A stretch of 64,000 nt of DNA from Cyanoderma ruficeps (Eukaryota; Chordata; Aves; Passeriformes; Timaliidae). Under the pieces are notes generated by a model, which had not been told where the DNA came from, did no database searches, and was given only the letters and a program-made list of their open reading frames with translations. Both the position numbers and the translations under genes were made by a program. Each line of letters opens with the position of its first letter. Within the stretch, counting starts at the first letter, position 1. The DNA is taken from assembly GCA_008694505.1 (NCBI GenBank), contig VZDJ01007749.1, positions 7,597,790 to 7,661,789 on the forward strand, read 5' to 3'. Shown piece after piece: positions 53,501 through 59,500 of the stretch.

Positions 53501-56500
53501 ACAAAATGAAAGAAATAAGTAACATAAAAAGACTTAATCCCAAAAATTATTTTTATGTCTTTTCCTATATTTGTTTTACATATTTGTTCAAGTGCAGTTT
53601 CAAAGTTCAGGGAAAAAAAGCTAGTTTCTAGTTGAATATGTTTTGCAGTTTCACCCACAACAAAGTTCATTTGCTGTAGATTCATTGAAGTTCAAGGTCT
53701 GTTTATACTCTTCTTCATCTAGCAAAATTCACTCATAATATCATCCATGAGATCAGTTCAGTTTCACCTCTATGTTTAAGCAATGAAATTGTCCTGTGTT
53801 CCCTAACTCTTGAGATCCAATACACCAAATGCCACGTACTAACAAGAGAAAAAGCACAGCCACCTCAACAAGCTTCAAAGCCCCGTAGTTTGTCAAAATG
53901 GCAAACATGTGTCCACATTTGTAGAACAAATGTTCTTAATTTTGTAAGAAGACTGGCAGATAGAATGTTTGGGTGTTTTATCAGTATCATACATGATAAG
54001 GTCCAATGGACATTTAAATGGGGCAAGACGCATTCAGGTATGTCAAATTCAGCTACAGTTTTCCAATACAACCCTGACTACTCAGTGTAACTTTAATTTT
54101 TAACTATGCAGTATTTCCTGCTGTTGCCATCAGCATATCAATCAAATGTATATTATTCTGCTTTGCTCATTTTATTAAAAACAAATTCGGAGCACAATTG
54201 ACTTTTCATTTGTTTAACAAGTGAAGAAATATTTACCCTGACAGCCATTTCATTGTAGAATTTCAGCTTCTTAATAAAATATGCTCTCTGCGAATCAAGA
54301 AAAAAAAAAAGATGGCATATATTTCAGTTACACAAAGACAGTCCTGCTATTTTTACATATAAAAGATAAGAATCTTTATACATAATACATAATAAGAGTT
54401 CTAGGCTTAGAGAGAATAAAATCAAACTTTGTATTGAAGAGATAGGCTTCCTAATACATAATGCAGGCTTAACCAGAAAAATCTATGGTAGTCAAACTAG
54501 GAGCTAATGGAGATATATGATCATAAAATGCTCTCCGCTGAGTTTGATAATCAATGGTGCTCTACTGAGAGTAGAATAACAAAGCAGAAATATTCACAAG
54601 TGCTGGTGACATGTAGTATTGTATGATTTATTCACTGGGATTCTTTTAGCCAAAACTCACAGAAACATAAAAGGAATTCATATTTCAAGATGTCTGGTTT
54701 AATGAAAAATTCAGAGAAATGCTGTCTTCAGTCGAAATCGTTCAAGGATACGGATGCAGTGATGGAGCAAAATTGTGCCTTCCAACCATCTGTACTAAAT
54801 GTTATGTACTTAGCTGCCTCCCGAGTAATCGTCGGGAATTTTGTTTCATTTAATATTCATTTTAACATCATAAAATCATAAATACAATGATACCATGTTA
54901 CAGTGAATCCCCTGATACAGAAAACATTTCCTGAAGTCCTGGTTTCCTTCCAATAAAGTAGAATTCCTCTCATAGTGAACGAATCCCCTATTATACTAAG
55001 CAATCACTTGGCAGCATAGGTTATTTTAATGGATACATCACTTTAAACTAAGCTTTCACATCTGTTCCGCCCTCTAATTACAAATGCAAAATGAACATAA
55101 TTCACAATTGTATCATAAAAAGTAAAATATAAGTACTTTGAATGCAAGAGTATGTCCTTTATTTAGCACAACATGCAGCTTTTATGTGTTTCTCATGTTT
55201 TAGACACAAATCAAAGGCAAAAGTGCTTTCCCCTGATATAGTGATTTTCTCCCCCATGGCAAACAGGAATTCACTATAAAAGGGTTTCACTGTAATTAGT
55301 GTTATTTGAATTGCCTAGTCTGATCCAAAGCAAATTGTCTGTGGAGAGCAGCAGGACTGGATTATTTATCAACAGTCTGGGCAATTAAGAAACAGTTGGC
55401 TGCAATATGTTATTTACAAATGAACACAATGATGCTACTTCATTTTAAATTCTCTTTCTTCATTACATTAAGCAAGGCATAATTCCTGCAGTTTAATTAA
55501 GGTACATTTTAAATGCTCACTTTAATATCCTACCAATCTACTAATAATGGAAACAGTACAAAAGATATTTCTTATGTGAAAGAAAACTGCAGAACTGTTA
55601 AAGTTCAAAGAAGTTTCGTGTGTATGTGTGGACGTGTATGCACACACATAGATATACACATATATATATTCAAGAGAAAATCTACCCCAAATGTGCAAAT
55701 TAGAATAAATAATGGACTGTCTCTCTCCCCTTTATTCTCCGTAAGAATTTACTGAGTGATACTAATTGTAGATAGCTAATAACGGATTGAAATAATGGTT
55801 GCCTGACATAAGCATATCCCTAAACTGCTCAATTAAATTGATAAAATTTTGGGTTGTAGCTCATCTTTTCTTTGTTTGCAAGAGAATGTAAGAGTTACCA
55901 CACCACCAAATAGATGAAATACATTTTAATGGAATCTTAAAATCTTCCTATGCTTAAAAATATCCATCAGATTTCCGTCCATCAGTGATTAAACTAAACA
56001 ATTTTACACCTTTTTGTTTATGAAGTCTGTAAGCACTTAGGTCTGAATGCATTCCATTTAATTGAAGAACATAAACTGCAGACCTAACATCATTAATGAT
56101 CTTTATATCATCTATACTGAGAGATAATGTGGGACCACTTTGAGTCTGAGCTTGGCCAAGCATTGAAGAACTCTGTCTACTACTTACAGAGACAGTCAAT
56201 GGCAACCAAGGTCTGCTCTTGCACACCTCACTAAGGTGTGAGAAATCCAGGCCCTACCCTACCACCACTAAAGAGGGTCACTCAAAACACGAGGGAAGTT
56301 GCACATTCCTGCTTTTACTCAACTCTTGCTCTAAATCACAAGTCTCCCAAATACAGAATTGCTCGTGTAACTGTCTTATAACTTCATTCTTGTACCAAAA
56401 GCCAAAGGCTGTGTCACCATCTAGGTTCTTTTGCAAATGTATTTGCCCTCTGTTTTCTAATACCGATTAGAAAGTTCTGCTATTACCAATGATGGAGAAG

Positions 56501-59500
56501 GTGTTCATTGCTATTCACAAAAGCAAAGTCATAATTTAGTGCTTCAACCCAGGTCTACATCTATGTGCTCTCCTAAAAAACAAAAGATCCTTTCCTGAAC
56601 CTGCTTGTCCAGAAGACTCTTTTTCTATGCTTAAGTGGAATTTCATGCAGTTCAGCCCATTGGATTGCCCCTCATATTTTCACTAAGTGCTAATTCAAAG
56701 GTGACACTGCCAGGTTGACTCTCTGGAAAGAATCACTTTCCCATCTCATCCATGTGCCACCTCTGCTTTTGAGCCAAGATGTCTTGGTCTTTCTCATGAC
56801 ATCTGATGTTAATATACAGACTTTTCTACCAGCTTACCTTAAATGTAGGTTTTCAAAACATATTTGAAGCCTTATATATATAAAGCCATATACATATATA
56901 CACACACATGTATGTTTTGTATTTAAAAACATGTTTGAGGATCATCTACAAATATGCTCTGATTGGTGTCTTCTTTTGCTTTAAAGAGTTAATACACAAT
57001 GATAAATTCAAAGAGAACCAGGAACTTGATTGAGTTTGAGAGTGAGATCGAGTTTGAGAAAAGGAAGCAACACATGGTCTAAACCGCTAGTGGGGTCATT
57101 GTGTATTTGGGGGGTTTTTGTAAAGCAAATAGGCATTGCCTAATTCCTATGGGACTGGAAGTATTTAAAACTGGTTGTTGACTTGAAGCTAAATGACTTA
57201 GGGTGGTGTCAAACTATACAATACACAATACTCATTTTTCTCAACTGCATCTCCTTCCAAAATAAACCGAAAATATGGCCATCATGCATACCAGCTTCAT
57301 ATAATAATGAAATGTTACAATTCTCCTTGCTTCAGCAAATGATTCCTTGGCTTTGAGAAAACAGCAATAAAAAAACAATGATGCACAATTTGTTTCATGG
57401 TCTCGTATTTGCTTGGTTCTAAAATCCATTCCTTCCTGCAGGTCATCCAACACAATGTAACCAAGTTATTAAGAAAACTGTAGGAGAGACGTTCTTAATT
57501 TTAGCTTGAGATTAATTAGGAAATAAAGCTTTATATCAAATCCCCTATATTTAGAATAGAAAGGCATATAACTTTAATCACATAAATGCCATCAATTGCT
57601 GTTAGGACTTTTAGATTTTTTTTACCAAATAGATGTCTTAACAATCAAAGGAAGAGGCACTTGAGGAGAAGCAAATGAAATACTAGTGGTGATGCACATA
57701 TGGACAGCCAATCTGATGAGCCTCAGCCTTTGTTATTTTCCGCATCAGTACCATTCACATTTCACAATTTTGAATATAATCATTAAAATGATTTATTATC
57801 AAGCAATCATGGGTATTTTGTGCATATGCTTTGCCTTGTTTGCTGGCAGCAGATACCAATTCAATCACTATCAGCAGACAAATTTTAAAGTGACCAGTGT
57901 ATTTAAGGAACTATAATGCCAAATGCATCATTGTGTTTCATAGTCAGGAGCCATTACAACAGTTATTAGCAAGAGTTCATTGCAAACATTGCCTGATCCT
58001 TTAACTTGAAAATTATGTTAGGCTGCTGAGATTTTGCTTTTTATATATTCCAAATTCAGCCATTAATTGAGTAAAGATAGTAAAACAACAACTATAAGTT
58101 ATTGACTCACACTTTATATTTAAGTCTACCCCCAAAACACACTGAATACCGCAGTCAAAGGGAGTAGAATGTGCCTTTGTATCTGATACTTGTGTGGTAC
58201 TCAGTTTGGCTTCCAATCAAGCTGTCCTATTTAGTATTCTCCAATCAAAGAGATGGCAAGAACAAAATGCAGTGTTTGAAGGAAAAAGATCATTTCCTGT
58301 GCTGATTGCAAGCTTTCTAATGAGATTCTCTTCCACTAGAGCCCTGGCTAACACTGGATAAGTACTGCAATCCAGAAACTGGATGAATTCATGATCTGAT
58401 TTAGAATGCACGTACTAAGTTGAAGAATTTTTTGTCCTACATTTTTCCACAGACTTCAGATTGGCAAGGTTTTCAGTTATGTCTGTTTGAAGAACTAAAT
58501 ATGCACAAGGTTTTGCTGATTAAAGACTTTTTTTGCTTTACTTTTCAGCATTATATTCAAGAACAGAAAGCTGAGGGGAGTTTTTGGTATTAGCTCTCTC
58601 AGGTTTGTGATTACAGGAAAACTGTTTGATCACATTGATTCCTTCCTTCCCTTGTCCCAGTGACTGCACAGATCCTTTCTCTCTATTAACAAATTTTAAG
58701 ATAGATTATCATGTCTCTCTTCTACAGAAGCTTTCCTAGATTAAACAAACCTTCCTTACACTCAGGAACAATATTCAGCTGAAGTCCTACTTTTTTCAAA
58801 ACAGGACCCAATGCAACCATACAGCTATTTGCTCTGTATTCAGGAATTACTGTTAGAAGATGAGTGAAAACCACAGACTGAAAGGATGGCTCATCATTTA
58901 TTAGTTAAGCCAGTTGGTGAGTTGGAAAAAAAAAATCTTTACATAGATTACTGATAAACTTGGGAAAAAAATGATCTTTCAGGTACACAAGTCCTGCTAC
59001 ATGAAAGCATAGTTTAGTAGGGGATATGAACTTTGGTCTGTAATATATCGTTTATTATAGCTCTTTTTTTTACTCCTTGAATTGTCTGTTTTGACTTAAA
59101 AGCAGCAATTTAACAAAATTAATCAAGAATAAATGACTAACAAGTTTAGCACTATTGTAAAACAGTAACATAAATTGATAAATTAGTGAAGAAAACCACA
59201 TATTTTTATGTAAAATTATTTTCTTCTTAGTTCCCTAAACCTGTTTTAGAGGTTTTAGCTTGTGTGCTATCACACACTTGTGCTCTTCTCAGGTCCATCA
59301 TAGTAGTTAGACTGACTATGATCTGCTGTGTGCCTTAAGGCAAAACCTCAAATACTTCAAGGTTCATTAAGTAAGAAATTTAAACCACTAAAACATAAAA
59401 TAGCAATGTGTAGACACATCGGCTTATTTTATTTTCAAAATTAAAAGTTCTGCCAGGGAAAAAAAAAAAAGAAAAGCATCTTGTAAAGCTCCAATCCTGC

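Larger units (their letters stand above)
48611..54236 (-). other. SPATA17: SPATA17 intron between linker and IQ3 exons
   Basis: Intron of 5,626 bp, bounded by gtaaat and tttatttcctccag. It contains a purine-rich run (49147-49200), a plus-oriented CR1 3' end, a protein-like segment (50271-50645), a G/T-rich tract (50939-51088) and a small tandem duplication (53381-53404). The rest appears to be unique intronic DNA. The part 51540-51660 carries a degenerate motif resembling ancient sauropsid repeats. Confidence 0.9.
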
